Shown here in pieces: positions 25,296-34,336 of a stretch of DNA of 64,000 bases (position 1 is the first letter of the stretch; each line of letters opens with the position of its first letter). The notes under the pieces are model-generated. The model did not search any database, was not told where the DNA came from, and saw only the letters and a program-made list of their open reading frames with translations. The stretch is from Bin127 sp965203505 (lineage in GTDB: Bacteria > Chloroflexota > Dehalococcoidia > Lucifugimonadales > Lucifugimonadaceae), in contig OZ241880.1 in NCBI GenBank assembly GCA_965203505.1, positions 930,001-994,000 of the forward strand, read 5' to 3'. Both the position numbers and the translations under genes were made by a program.

Positions 25296-26552
25296 CTAGA
25301 AATCTGGGAGGAAACTGTGAACTCCACTGATGGGGAACATGGTATCAATCTTCGCGACAGAACCGGGGGTATGCTCGGTGACGCGGCCACCGCGGGCTAG
25401 GTCTGAAAGCATCATCGCACCCATGTAAATCGAACCTAGCGATGCGATCGGCAGCGTCACGTCTGGCGGTCGGTCGGCGAAGTCGCAGACAGCGTTTCCT
25501 CGTTCGTCAACACGAAGCAGGTACACACCTTCGGTCCATTTACAGAAGTCGTCAACAACTTTGATTGTTACTTCACCGGGTCTGGTATAGGTTCTCGCTG
25601 AAAGGGCCTTGACAGGATCAAGTATCCGAAGCCAAACGGAGTCATAAGGCGTGAGGGAGAGTTTGCGGGAGTCGGCGAGCAGCCAAAGCAAGTTGGATTT
25701 CTGTGGATGGTGGTGATGGACTACCTCGCCAGCCAAATCGATGTCCAACAAAAACCTCCAGAGTGCAGCTTCTGCCCGAGCGTTAGCCGCGATTAACTCG
25801 TCCAACCGGACTAGGTTTTTGGAATGTAGCCGGTCATCTCGGTGTTCGATTCGGTAGATCGCGTAACCGAGCGCTTCGCCGTTTTCGGAATAGGTTACGT
25901 AGAAGGGTTGACGGTCGCGTCGCCGTTTGGCCCGTTGCGGATCGAACATCCAACTCCACTGCGCGTCGAATCTCAACATCATTCCGGGGGTCGCGGACGC
26001 GGCTCTACCCCATACGTCTGGCGCAACCGACCGCATTTTCCCGATATTCGCGAAGCGGACTTCGCCAGGAATCTCCGGCATGGCTCGGAACCGCGAATCA
26101 CGAGTGTCGATCTTCGCGACGTTTCCGCCCCCTGCGATCCCGTACCCAAAGCGTCCGTAGATATTGCTCTCGCTTGCCCACAACCCGGCGATGTGTTGAC
26201 CAGCATCGCGTCCTTTGGTCAGCAATCGACGCATCATCTCAGTCATGATCCCGCGCCGCGTGTGGGTGGCGGCGACGGTTACATCGGTAACTCCCATGAA
26301 TTCGGTTGTGCCGCCAGGGATCGTTAATTCGAATTTGACCCAGCTGCTGGTGCCGACGAGTTCATTACCATCGAAAGCACAGACGCATGTTGCCATCGGA
26401 CCGTATGCGGCTTTGTCATGTTCCAGATGGCCTTGTTCAGGGGTATAGTGACCACTGAATCCGCGATGGAGAGTTTGGTAGTACTGAACTCTTTCGTGCT
26501 CGAGCGCGTCTCTGAATTCGATGCGCGTTGATTTGTCTGATTGCTGGTTCAA
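25296..26552 (-). CDS. Eis-family GNAT acetyltransferase (downstream copy)
   Basis: 418 residues. The acetyl-CoA site is seen as VTVAATHTRRGIMTEMMRRLL, matching the V-x-x-x-x-x-R-R-x-G/A pattern of GNAT enzymes. The length and three-part build (two GNAT-like halves and a sterol-carrier-like C-terminal part) fit the Eis family, which acetylates amines such as aminoglycosides in mycobacteria. The protein ends in Phe; in Eis the terminal carboxylate of a Phe takes part in catalysis. The substrate here is unknown. A paralogue lies directly upstream. Confidence 0.82.
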   Translation of the reverse strand: MNQQSDKSTRIEFRDALEHERVQYYQTLHRGFSGHYTPEQGHLEHDKAAYGPMATCVCAFDGNELVGTSSWVKFELTIPGGTTEFMGVTDVTVAATHTRRGIMTEMMRRLLTKGRDAGQHIAGLWASESNIYGRFGYGIAGGGNVAKIDTRDSRFRAMPEIPGEVRFANIGKMRSVAPDVWGRAASATPGMMLRFDAQWSWMFDPQRAKRRRDRQPFYVTYSENGEALGYAIYRIEHRDDRLHSKNLVRLDELIAANARAEAALWRFLLDIDLAGEVVHHHHPQKSNLLWLLADSRKLSLTPYDSVWLRILDPVKALSARTYTRPGEVTIKVVDDFCKWTEGVYLLRVDERGNAVCDFADRPPDVTLPIASLGSIYMGAMMLSDLARGGRVTEHTPGSVAKIDTMFPISGVHSFLPDF

Positions 26553-26582
26553 TTGATGGTGATTCGGGTGCGTATTGTTGGT

Positions 26583-27788
26583 TTAGAAGTGGTACGGGTT
26601 CCAACCGGCGGGGGAAGTCCTGAATATCGAGTCAGCTCGAAGCGCCGCGTCAGCGGTTTGCCCAGAGACTTCAACAAAACCAAGATTGACCAACATCGAG
26701 CACTCAACGGCACCGAGATAGACCTCTGCGAGCTGAGTTTCATTCATCACCAGATCTGGAGATGCGGTCGTCTCTCGGCAAGTGGCGCCCTCTGGTCCTA
26801 CATCAAGCGATAAAGTTCGGGATTCCCCAGTTTCCGCGTCGTTTACTTGTAGGACGAGCGAATCTTCGATCGGGTAGGTGCGCTTTTCCAACATTGAGGG
26901 AATGTCAAGGAATTTCATCCATATCGCATCGGTAAGTTTGCGACGCAACCGTCGTGGCTCAGCGAGCATCCAAACGAGAGGATCGTCGACAGGGCGCGCG
27001 TGGGCTTTGACTTCGTGAACGAGTTCCTGGTCTAGTAGGAATCGCCAGAGAGCGGCGTGCGCAGCGTCGGTTGCTGCAACGGCCTCGACGACATGCATCG
27101 TCCCTCTGAATTCATCTTCCGGGTCTTGGTCGATGGTGTACCTAGCGTAAGCGAGCGCGTCATCTCCTTCGACGTAAGCGATGAAGAACTCGTCCTTGGT
27201 GTGGACAGGGTGTATCTCGTATTGCCAACGCTTCGCGGTCCGAGTGATCATGCCGGTGCGGTTGGGCCGTGTGCGCTCGTACGCTTCCGTCATCAATGGG
27301 ATGATTTCGTCACGTTCGGCTTTCACATAGTGCCCGGTCCATTCAGGAGCAGATTCGAAATCCGTATGGCGCAGATCGATGTGCCAGTTGTGAACCGGGA
27401 TCATGTTGCCGTATCCGTAACGGCCGTATAGCGAGCTTTGGCTGGCCCACAAAATGGCTGCTGAGTCGCCACGGTCGCGAGCATCGTCGTGGATGCGTTT
27501 CATGATGGCGCGATGGATCCCTCGCCGGCGGTGCGTAGCTGCTGTCGTGATGTACGCGACGCCGGCGACCGGGACTTGAGCGCCGCCGGGCAAGGTCATG
27601 TCGAAGGAGTCGGCACCCCCCGACCCGGCCATGACGCCGCCATCCACGCAGACGAGCAACCGGTCCATCTCTACGCGATGCGCGCGCATGAAGACGGTGT
27701 CTTCGGGCGTGGTGTGAGTTCCCAAGCTGGCGCGCACTGCGATACGCCATTGGAGGAATTCTTCGTCGCGAACTTGCCTAATGTCCAT
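26583..27788 (-). CDS. Eis-family GNAT acetyltransferase (upstream copy)
   Basis: 401 residues from the ATG at 27788; an earlier in-frame start at 27842 adds 18 residues without similarity to the paralogue. The CoA site reads AYITTAATHRRRGIHRAIMKRI, and WASQSSLYGRYGYGNMIP parallels WASESNIYGRFGYGIAGG of the next gene. It also ends in Phe (NPYHF). The two proteins match throughout but have diverged strongly, so the duplication is old and the substrates may differ. It is divergent from biotin ligase, 86 bases apart. Confidence 0.82.
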   Translation of the reverse strand: MDIRQVRDEEFLQWRIAVRASLGTHTTPEDTVFMRAHRVEMDRLLVCVDGGVMAGSGGADSFDMTLPGGAQVPVAGVAYITTAATHRRRGIHRAIMKRIHDDARDRGDSAAILWASQSSLYGRYGYGNMIPVHNWHIDLRHTDFESAPEWTGHYVKAERDEIIPLMTEAYERTRPNRTGMITRTAKRWQYEIHPVHTKDEFFIAYVEGDDALAYARYTIDQDPEDEFRGTMHVVEAVAATDAAHAALWRFLLDQELVHEVKAHARPVDDPLVWMLAEPRRLRRKLTDAIWMKFLDIPSMLEKRTYPIEDSLVLQVNDAETGESRTLSLDVGPEGATCRETTASPDLVMNETQLAEVYLGAVECSMLVNLGFVEVSGQTADAALRADSIFRTSPAGWNPYHF

Positions 27789-27874
27789 TGTGAAAATGCG
27801 ACCGTATCGGGTTATATTGGTGTCGTAACGAACCGATCCCAACCTCTCAACGATACAATCTGGGCGGCGCGGTT

Positions 27875-28693
27875 TTGACAGGCGACATCATCGAATCATC
27901 GGACATTACGTCGGTGGCAGCGCGTGTGCAGGGTCGTATCGGGCGCAAAATCGTGCATCTGCGGAGAACAACGTCGACGATGGACGTATCGCGCGAGTTG
28001 ATCCAATCTGCCAGCGATGTTCAAGCGTTGGACGGCACCGTTGTGGTGGCTGACGAACAATCTCGCGGGCGAGGTCGTTTCGGGCGGACTTGGGATTCGC
28101 AATGCTGCGACGATCTATTGGCGTCAGTGATCTTGTGCCCGCGTCTTTCGATGACTGGCCAGATCACCATCATGGGTTCACTGGCATGTGCCATGGCGGT
28201 TGACGCGCTGACTTTGGCGCGCTCCGAGATCAAATGGCCCAACGATGTCTTGATCCACGGCAAGAAGGTAAGCGGGGTTATTGCAGAGAGCGTGATTACA
28301 GGGGACGCATTTGCGGGGGTATTGGGCATAGGACTGAACATCAATTCCGTCATCCCCGCGGATGAGACACGCGCCTACCAAGCCATCAGCATCCGGCAAG
28401 TTGCAGATCGGACGAAACGATTTAGACGTGCGAAAGTAATGGCCGTTCTGTTGGGCTACTTGAATGAGTTATACGAGGCTCTGGATCGCGGGGAGTCGAT
28501 AATCCCCGAGTGGCGTGACAGGTTGATCACGCTGGGTTCCGAAGTGCGCGTCGCCATGGCGGCAGAAAACGCATCGGGCGAAGTTATATGCGGGATCGCG
28601 GAGGACGTTGACGAATTTGGGAGGCTGTTGCTTCGAGATCGGGATGGTGTGATGCGCGCAGTTGCTGCCGGCGAGGTCACGTTGAGGTCGTAG
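27875..28693 (+). CDS. birA: Biotin-[acetyl-CoA-carboxylase] ligase
   Basis: 272 residues, TTG start. Attaches biotin to the carrier protein of biotin-dependent carboxylases. DEQSRGRGRFGRTWDS is the biotinyl-AMP loop, IKWPNDVLIHGKKVSGVIAE the catalytic core, and the C-terminal SH3-like part follows (SGEVICGIAEDVDEFGRLLL). There is no N-terminal helix-turn-helix, so this is the non-regulatory form. TACAAT at 27854-27859 could be a -10, giving a very short leader. Confidence 0.93.
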   Translation: MTGDIIESSDITSVAARVQGRIGRKIVHLRRTTSTMDVSRELIQSASDVQALDGTVVVADEQSRGRGRFGRTWDSQCCDDLLASVILCPRLSMTGQITIMGSLACAMAVDALTLARSEIKWPNDVLIHGKKVSGVIAESVITGDAFAGVLGIGLNINSVIPADETRAYQAISIRQVADRTKRFRRAKVMAVLLGYLNELYEALDRGESIIPEWRDRLITLGSEVRVAMAAENASGEVICGIAEDVDEFGRLLLRDRDGVMRAVAAGEVTLRS

Positions 28694-28724
28694 ATCGATG
28701 CCCGGCAAATGTCGGGAGCCCGTG

Positions 28725-28782
28725 CGCGTCAGGACGCGTTCGTGAGCCGAAGGGATTGTTACCTGCGATGGTGAGACGGCTC
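28725..28782. other. Two short hairpins in the 279-base gap after birA
   Basis: CGCGTC/GACGCG (28725-28738, two-base loop) and GAGCCG/CGGCTC (28744-28749 with 28777-28782). The gap lies between converging genes. The hairpins might end transcription, but there is no T run, and I could not match the stretch to a known RNA family. Confidence 0.3.
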
Positions 28783-28972
28783 GATCGGAAGTAAGCGTCA
28801 AGGTTGCCGGGTCAATAACGCCGTAAACACTGACGTGGTCCAATCGATTTCCCATGCGTTGAGCCTACCGATTTCTCAGGTTTCGATGGTGTCGGGGGCA
28901 AAGTCGCGCGACAAAACCATGGGTTTTGAAGTCGATCAAACGGATTCGGTGTAAATCAAGACCCTCTGATCT

Positions 28973-29692
28973 TCAATCTGCTGGTTGGATCGGTCCCCAA
29001 CCCTGCATGAGATCTGGGCGTCTTTCGAGTGTGCGTTCCGCAGCCTTCTTGGTGCGGAATCGTTCTATCGCGTGCCGGTTTCCGGTCAACAAGACTTCGG
29101 GTACTCTGATGCCTCGAAATTCTGGCGGCCGGGTGTAGACCGGACCTTCCAACATCCTGTGGTTGTCGTTGGAAAACGACTCCTGACGGGCAGAATCGGA
29201 ATCGCCCAAAACGCCGGGCACCAGACGAGCGACCGAATCGATGACCGCCATCGCCGGGATCTCTCCGCCAGTCAATATGAAATCCCCGACGCTGATTTCG
29301 CAATCTACGTGTGCTTCGATGAATCTTTCGTCAACACCCTCGTAGTGGCCGCAAACGATTGTGAGCGATTCCAGTTGCGACAATCTCTGGGCTACCTCGT
29401 GGGTCATCGGACGACCTTGCGGCGACATCAAAAGAATCGGTGGTCGGGATTGTTCAGCGTAACGCGCGTTTACGGCTTCGACGGCCTTGGTCAATGGTGG
29501 AGCCATCATCACCATCCCGGGGCCACCGCCGTAGGGGGGCGAGTCGACGGAAAGATGTTTGTCCGTCGCGAAGTCTCGCGGATTCACGAAGTCGATTTCG
29601 ATTTGCCCGGCTCGCAGGGCCCGCCCAATGATGCTTGACGTCATCGGACCTTCAAACATCTCAGGAAATAGCGTGACTACGTGAAATCGCAA
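28973..29692 (-). CDS. trmD: tRNA (guanine-37-N1)-methyltransferase
   Basis: 239 residues. Methylates G37 next to the anticodon and so prevents frameshifting. MRFHVVTLFPEMFEGP, SPPYGGGPGMVM and the trefoil-knot cofactor region LLMSPQGRPMTHEVAQRLS with VCGHYEGVDERF and SVGDFILTGGEIPAM are all standard. Length is usual. Unlike in many bacteria it is not in an operon with rpsP, rimM and rplS; rplS lies 13 kb away. Confidence 0.97.
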   Translation of the reverse strand: MRFHVVTLFPEMFEGPMTSSIIGRALRAGQIEIDFVNPRDFATDKHLSVDSPPYGGGPGMVMMAPPLTKAVEAVNARYAEQSRPPILLMSPQGRPMTHEVAQRLSQLESLTIVCGHYEGVDERFIEAHVDCEISVGDFILTGGEIPAMAVIDSVARLVPGVLGDSDSARQESFSNDNHRMLEGPVYTRPPEFRGIRVPEVLLTGNRHAIERFRTKKAAERTLERRPDLMQGWGPIQPAD

Positions 29693-29711
29693 GATTCACC
29701 TGTGTTCGTAG

Positions 29712-30233
29712 TTAATGATCGCGGTGTTTTTTGTGGATTGGGTGCTCGCCTTGGTGAGTATCGTTCAAAATCTCGATGGCGTGCGGCAACACCGGCAACA
29801 CGACTTGTAGGGTTTCAATAGCGCCTTTGGGATTTCCGGGCAAATTGACGATCAATGTTCGGTTCGCGACGCCGACGATGGACCGAGACAACATGGCCAT
29901 CGCCGTCACCTGCAAAGATGCCGAGCGCATCGCCTCTGCCATCCCGGGCACTTCGTAGTCGATCACGCTTAGCGTCGCTTCGGGCACGACGTCGCGCGAC
30001 GCTAAGCCGGTGCCACCGGTAGTCAATATCAGTTGGATTTCACCATTGCTGGACCATTCACGCAATGTTTCGGACAATTTCCTTTCGTCGTCGGGTTCTA
30101 GACGCCTTTCGACGAGATCGTGACCGTTTTCGGTCATGAGATTGACCACAGCATCCCCGCCGATGTCGGCGCGTGTACCAGCGTGACCAGAGTCGCTGCT
30201 CGTGAGGACTGCGAACTTGATGGGGATTGACAT
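29712..30233 (-). CDS. Molybdenum cofactor biosynthesis protein, MoaB/Mog family
   Basis: 173 residues. LTTGGTGLASRDVVPEA and NLPGNPKGAIE are the family signatures; the first binds molybdopterin. Mog adenylates molybdopterin before metal insertion, and MoaB is its close relative; sequence alone does not separate them here. Nineteen bases upstream of trmD on the same strand, so likely co-transcribed. Implies molybdo-enzymes elsewhere in the genome. Confidence 0.9.
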   Translation of the reverse strand: MSIPIKFAVLTSSDSGHAGTRADIGGDAVVNLMTENGHDLVERRLEPDDERKLSETLREWSSNGEIQLILTTGGTGLASRDVVPEATLSVIDYEVPGMAEAMRSASLQVTAMAMLSRSIVGVANRTLIVNLPGNPKGAIETLQVVLPVLPHAIEILNDTHQGEHPIHKKHRDH

Positions 30234-30494
30234 GGTTATTGCGCGTGGACGGCGGTGTGGATCGACTTGGTCCTACAGATTTGATTCTGATGATAATGCG
30301 GCGTGAACGCGACGCCGGATGTGGAAACCGCCGGTTTGCGAATCCTAGAATTTCGAAAATAGCGCACATATCTGCGCGTTTTGCGAATACCGCATTTTCC
30401 ACAGGTTTTTAGTTCGCGGACACTTTCTCGATCGTGGATCGCACGACTTGATACACGGTAAAACGCCCGCGGTTAACTGGCGAATCGTAGACAA

Positions 30495-31448
30495 ATGAAC
30501 CGGAAGGCGACGGAAAGCTACCCGGAATTTCACGAACCGGTGATGCTCTCCGAGGTTTTGGACGCGTTGAGCGTCATCCCAGGCGGGCGTTACGTCGACG
30601 CGACGCTGGGAGAGGGCGGCCACGCTATGGCGATTCTCGACGCAGTGTCTCCTGGGGGGCAGTTGATCGGAATCGATGCAGACCCCGAAGCGGTTGAATC
30701 CGCTTCGAAACGCCTGAAACAGTTTGGTTCCGCGGTTCGTATATGTAACGAGAACTTCGTTGAATTGCAGGCGATCGTTGCGCGGTACGGTTTCGGTCCG
30801 GTTCACGGCGTCCTTATGGATCTTGGAGTTTCTTCCTTGCAGTTGGACCGTGAATCACGGGGATTTTCATTTCGGAGATCGGACCCGTTAGACATGCGTT
30901 TTTCCAAAAACGGCGTGTTGGATGCGAACCAAATCGTGAACAACTATCCGGAGCGGGAACTCAGCGACCTTATATTCCGGTACGGCGACGAACGCGCGTC
31001 GCGTCGCATCGCCTCCGCTATCGTCGGCAACCGGCCGGTGAAGGATTCGTTGCAATTGGCAGAGATCATATCTTCGGTAAAACGTCGCGGGCGCAAGGGC
31101 ATTCATTCCGCAACGCAAACATTCCAAGCTTTGAGGATCGCCGTGAACGATGAAATGTCGGCTTTATCTTCTGGACTGGAACAGGCAGTAAATGTCACAG
31201 GAGTAGGCGGACGGCTAGTCGTGATTTCGTACCATTCGTTAGAGGATCGAATTGTGAAGAACTTCATTCGCGATGCTGTCGCCGACTGTATATGCGACTC
31301 GGAGGATCGCCGATCACCGATTTGCACCTGCGATCACGTGCCGTCTCTGAAGAGGGTCGTGAAAGGCGCGATCACTCCAACAGCTTCGGAGGTTGAGGCA
31401 AATCCTCGCAGCCGCAGCGCCAAGTTGAGGGTGGCAGAGCGAATCTGA
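30495..31448 (+). CDS. rsmH: 16S rRNA (cytosine-1402-N4)-methyltransferase RsmH
   Basis: 317 residues. FHEPVMLSEVLDAL, YVDATLGEGGHA, GIDADPEAV and LMDLGVSSLQLDRESRGFSFRRSDPLDMRF are all diagnostic, as is the late SYHSLEDRIVKNF. In most bacteria this gene (mraW) opens the division and cell-wall cluster and is followed by ftsL, ftsI and mur genes. Here ftsA follows directly, 48 bases downstream, and ftsZ after that. No ribosome site is obvious before the ATG. Confidence 0.96.
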   Translation: MNRKATESYPEFHEPVMLSEVLDALSVIPGGRYVDATLGEGGHAMAILDAVSPGGQLIGIDADPEAVESASKRLKQFGSAVRICNENFVELQAIVARYGFGPVHGVLMDLGVSSLQLDRESRGFSFRRSDPLDMRFSKNGVLDANQIVNNYPERELSDLIFRYGDERASRRIASAIVGNRPVKDSLQLAEIISSVKRRGRKGIHSATQTFQALRIAVNDEMSALSSGLEQAVNVTGVGGRLVVISYHSLEDRIVKNFIRDAVADCICDSEDRRSPICTCDHVPSLKRVVKGAITPTASEVEANPRSRSAKLRVAERI

Positions 31449-31496
31449 GGAAAACCGGATCTCAACACTGAAATGATCTAAGGAGCTTCGAGGCAG

Positions 31497-32807
31497 ATGT
31501 ACAACGAGGACATTCGGCTAGCTATCGATGTCGGCAGCAGCAAGGTCTGCAGCGTCGTAATCCGGCGGGACAACTTCAAAGAGCCAGAGATGCTGGCAAT
31601 TGATGTTTTGCCCAGCGAATCGATTCACGACGGCGACGTTATGAACAGCAGCGAAGCCACGGCCGCGGTCCGCGCGTCCGTCAGCGAGGTTTCAAAGCAG
31701 TGCTCGCTCAACTTCACGAAGGGATACGTGGGGTTTGGCGGCAAGCATGTCAATTCCTATACCGGATGGGGACGAGTCAGCGGGTTTGATTTCGCCTCCG
31801 GCGTGATCGAGGAAGACATCGTTCAAGCCGTGCGGCTCGCCGCATCTGAAAGAGTTGAGGAGACCGATCATCTGCTCTACGCAACTCCGACGGCGTACCG
31901 GGTTGACGATGGCACCGAGTTCCGCAAACCTCCTGTCGGGATGCACCCGGAAAGCCTCGAAGTTCAGGCATTGCTCGTAGTTTCGGACATGCAACACTAT
32001 CGGACGGTATTCGACGCAGTCAGCAGCGCTGGGATAACTCCCATCCACGGTGGTTCGACATTAGTTGCGGAAGCCGAATACCTTTTGAGCAGTTATGAGC
32101 GGGACGCCGGGGTGGTACTGATCGATATCGGTGGTAGCGATACTGAGATCGCGATCTACAACCACGGTCGCGCTGCGGTTTTCAATTCTCTTCCGATCGG
32201 TGGTTTCCACTTCACCAACGACATCGCATACGCCTACGAGCTGCCGTTTGAGAATGCTGAAGCGGTAAAGATATCCGCGGGCACCTTGGTAGGCGACACC
32301 GTTGGTTTCGATGACGAGATCGATCCGACCGCGCTTACCGGTTCGGAACGCGTGATCGACGTTGAACGATCGTTGACCCGCGTTTCAGTTTCAAATCTGT
32401 TACGCGATCGTGCGTCCGAGACGATGAACCTCTACAAGTCCAGAATCGCCCAGGTTTCGGGATTGCCGGACACAGATTTCCTCACAGTGGTTTTCACCGG
32501 CGGAGGATCGAAACTGACTGGGATCGAGACGTATGCGAAATTGAACATGGGATTGCGGGGCAGGGTTGAAGTTCGCAAGCCTACAGGCATAAAGAGTCTT
32601 CCAGATGACGTCAGTGATCCATCCATGTCGGGCGCGATCTGCATGGCGTTGCGCGCATTGGATCGTATCGAACGCGACAACCACGTCGAGCGTAAACCGA
32701 TAACTGTCGTGCACACGTCTTCGGAAAGCGCCGATTCGCCTCAGCATGACAATGGATCAGAAAGCGAAGGCGTAGGCGCGAAGATACGTTCGTTGCTGGG
32801 GCGTTAG
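31497..32807 (+). CDS. ftsA: Cell division protein FtsA
   Basis: 436 residues. Actin-like ATPase that tethers FtsZ to the membrane. LAIDVGSSKVCSVV is phosphate loop 1, VVLIDIGGSDTEIAIY is phosphate loop 2 and TVVFTGGGSKLTGIE the adenosine motif. Residues about 85-165 fit the FtsA-specific 1C domain. The C-terminal VGAKIRSLLGR can form the amphipathic membrane-binding helix. The linker before it is acidic and disordered. It is followed after 111 bases by the second ftsZ. Confidence 0.92.
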   Translation: MYNEDIRLAIDVGSSKVCSVVIRRDNFKEPEMLAIDVLPSESIHDGDVMNSSEATAAVRASVSEVSKQCSLNFTKGYVGFGGKHVNSYTGWGRVSGFDFASGVIEEDIVQAVRLAASERVEETDHLLYATPTAYRVDDGTEFRKPPVGMHPESLEVQALLVVSDMQHYRTVFDAVSSAGITPIHGGSTLVAEAEYLLSSYERDAGVVLIDIGGSDTEIAIYNHGRAAVFNSLPIGGFHFTNDIAYAYELPFENAEAVKISAGTLVGDTVGFDDEIDPTALTGSERVIDVERSLTRVSVSNLLRDRASETMNLYKSRIAQVSGLPDTDFLTVVFTGGGSKLTGIETYAKLNMGLRGRVEVRKPTGIKSLPDDVSDPSMSGAICMALRALDRIERDNHVERKPITVVHTSSESADSPQHDNGSESEGVGAKIRSLLGR

Positions 32808-32918
32808 ATTTTCGAGCACTGGCCGATTCGGGCCATAACCGTGCGACCTCGTCTCCTGCATTCATTGCGACGTGTAAAGTAAAACTAGGCGTCAAGGAGC
32901 CGGTCGCGCTTCGGCGGG

Positions 32919-34082
32919 TTGATCGCCGAGCGAAACCAGCGATCGCTCGAGTTTCGAAGGGCGCAGCAGGTCAAGTTGTCAACATCCTTTTCAACGTCAA
33001 TTAGACGTAGGCGGAATCCGTCCGTCAACATCAAGGTCGTAGGCGTTGGCGGAGGTGGTTCAAACGCGCTCACGCGTATGTACCGTGCAAGGATTCCTAG
33101 CGTCGAGTACATCGCCGCGAACACGGATGCTCAGGCGTTGGCACAATCTGAAGCTTCTATCCGTTTGCGGGTTGGCGACCGCATAGCGGGAGGGTTGGGC
33201 GTAGGCGGTAACCCTCAAATCGGTCGGGAATGTTTCCTCGATAGTCGAGAAGAGATTCGTGAAGTATTGTCCGGTGCCGATCTTGTGTTTATCGCTGCCG
33301 GCATGGGTGGAGGAACGGGTACCGGTGGCGCGCCGATAGTTGCCAACATCGCAAAACGGGAACTGGGATGTCTGACTATCGGCGTCGTTACGAAACCGTT
33401 TCCCTTTGAGGGCTATCAACGCGACAAACAGGCCGCCGAGGGCTTGAATCGGCTTGCCGAAGAAGTTGACACGATGATCGTCATACCAAACGAGCGGTTG
33501 CTTCTGGTTTCAGCACCAGATACCTCGGTCGAGGTGGCGTTCAGAATGGCGGATGAAGTGTTGCGGCAGGGCATTCAATCGATTACAGAGTTGCTTCTTT
33601 TGCCTGGCGAGATAAATCTTGACTTCGCAGATCTGCGCACCGTAATGCGGGATGCGGGTCCGGCATGGATGGCAATCGGCAAGGGAAACGGAATCGACCG
33701 CACAGACGCGGCGATCTCGTCAGTTCTCGGATCGCCGTTACTCGAAGTGAGCATTGATGGCGCGACGGGAGTGTTGCTAAACATAACCAGCGGCCCAGAT
33801 CTGATGATGGCCGAGGTTCGCAAGATCTCAGAAACGGTCAAACAACAGGTGCATCCTGAGGCCGAGATTATCTTCGGTACGACTCAAGACCTCCGGATGG
33901 AGAATGAGTTGAAGATCACGATTATAGCGACGGGATTTGAGGACGTGTCCGGAGTCGACGCCTATGGCGACGACAAAGTTCGAGAGATGGAAAAGGCGCT
34001 CGAAAGCGGCGACGAAGAGATGTCTCGGACGCCAAAAGCGGCCACTATGTCTGAGTTTCCGCGTTACATCAGAGAGCGCTAA
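32919..34082 (+). CDS. Cell division GTPase FtsZ (second copy)
   Basis: 387 residues. VNIKVVGVGGGGSNALTRM, AAGMGGGTGTGGAPIVA and GEINLDFADLRTVM are intact, so this copy should bind and hydrolyse GTP. It differs clearly from the first copy, and its N-terminus is basic (SIRRRRNPS). The tail ends in EFPRYIRER, possibly a divergent partner-binding peptide. The start is unclear: TTG at 32919 is given, but a TTG at 32976 with AGG before it is possible. Neighbour of ftsA, so it is the copy in the classical position. Confidence 0.93.
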   Translation: MIAERNQRSLEFRRAQQVKLSTSFSTSIRRRRNPSVNIKVVGVGGGGSNALTRMYRARIPSVEYIAANTDAQALAQSEASIRLRVGDRIAGGLGVGGNPQIGRECFLDSREEIREVLSGADLVFIAAGMGGGTGTGGAPIVANIAKRELGCLTIGVVTKPFPFEGYQRDKQAAEGLNRLAEEVDTMIVIPNERLLLVSAPDTSVEVAFRMADEVLRQGIQSITELLLLPGEINLDFADLRTVMRDAGPAWMAIGKGNGIDRTDAAISSVLGSPLLEVSIDGATGVLLNITSGPDLMMAEVRKISETVKQQVHPEAEIIFGTTQDLRMENELKITIIATGFEDVSGVDAYGDDKVREMEKALESGDEEMSRTPKAATMSEFPRYIRER

Positions 34083-34245
34083 TCGTCTCCAGACACGTCG
34101 GCAATTCCATTTCGCCATTCTGATTCTTCGAATCCGGGATCGCTTGTAGACTCTCTATCCCTGTTGCGGTGATGCGATGGGAAACCGCAGTGTGATGAGC
34201 CGCAAAATCGCTGAAAAATCGCCCGACGCGTATGTGCAAAACGGC

Positions 34246-34288
34246 GTACATCTTGTAAAAATAAAAACCCAAGCACAATATGTTGTGC
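34246..34288 (+). promoter_or_regulatory. Promoter of nrdR-nrdJ with overlapping NrdR boxes
   Basis: TTGTAA (34253-34258), a 17-base spacer and CAATAT (34276-34281) form a promoter. GCACAATATGTTGTGC (34273-34288) is a near-perfect palindrome matching the known NrdR box and covers the -10. A weaker TACA-N3-TGTA (34247-34257) lies over the -35 and may be the second box, since NrdR sites usually come in pairs. Repression of this promoter by NrdR is therefore expected. Confidence 0.75.
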
Positions 34289-34336
34289 CTGTTGAAGCGT
34301 ACAGCCTTCTTGCAAACAAGAATTAACAAGCGGAAA

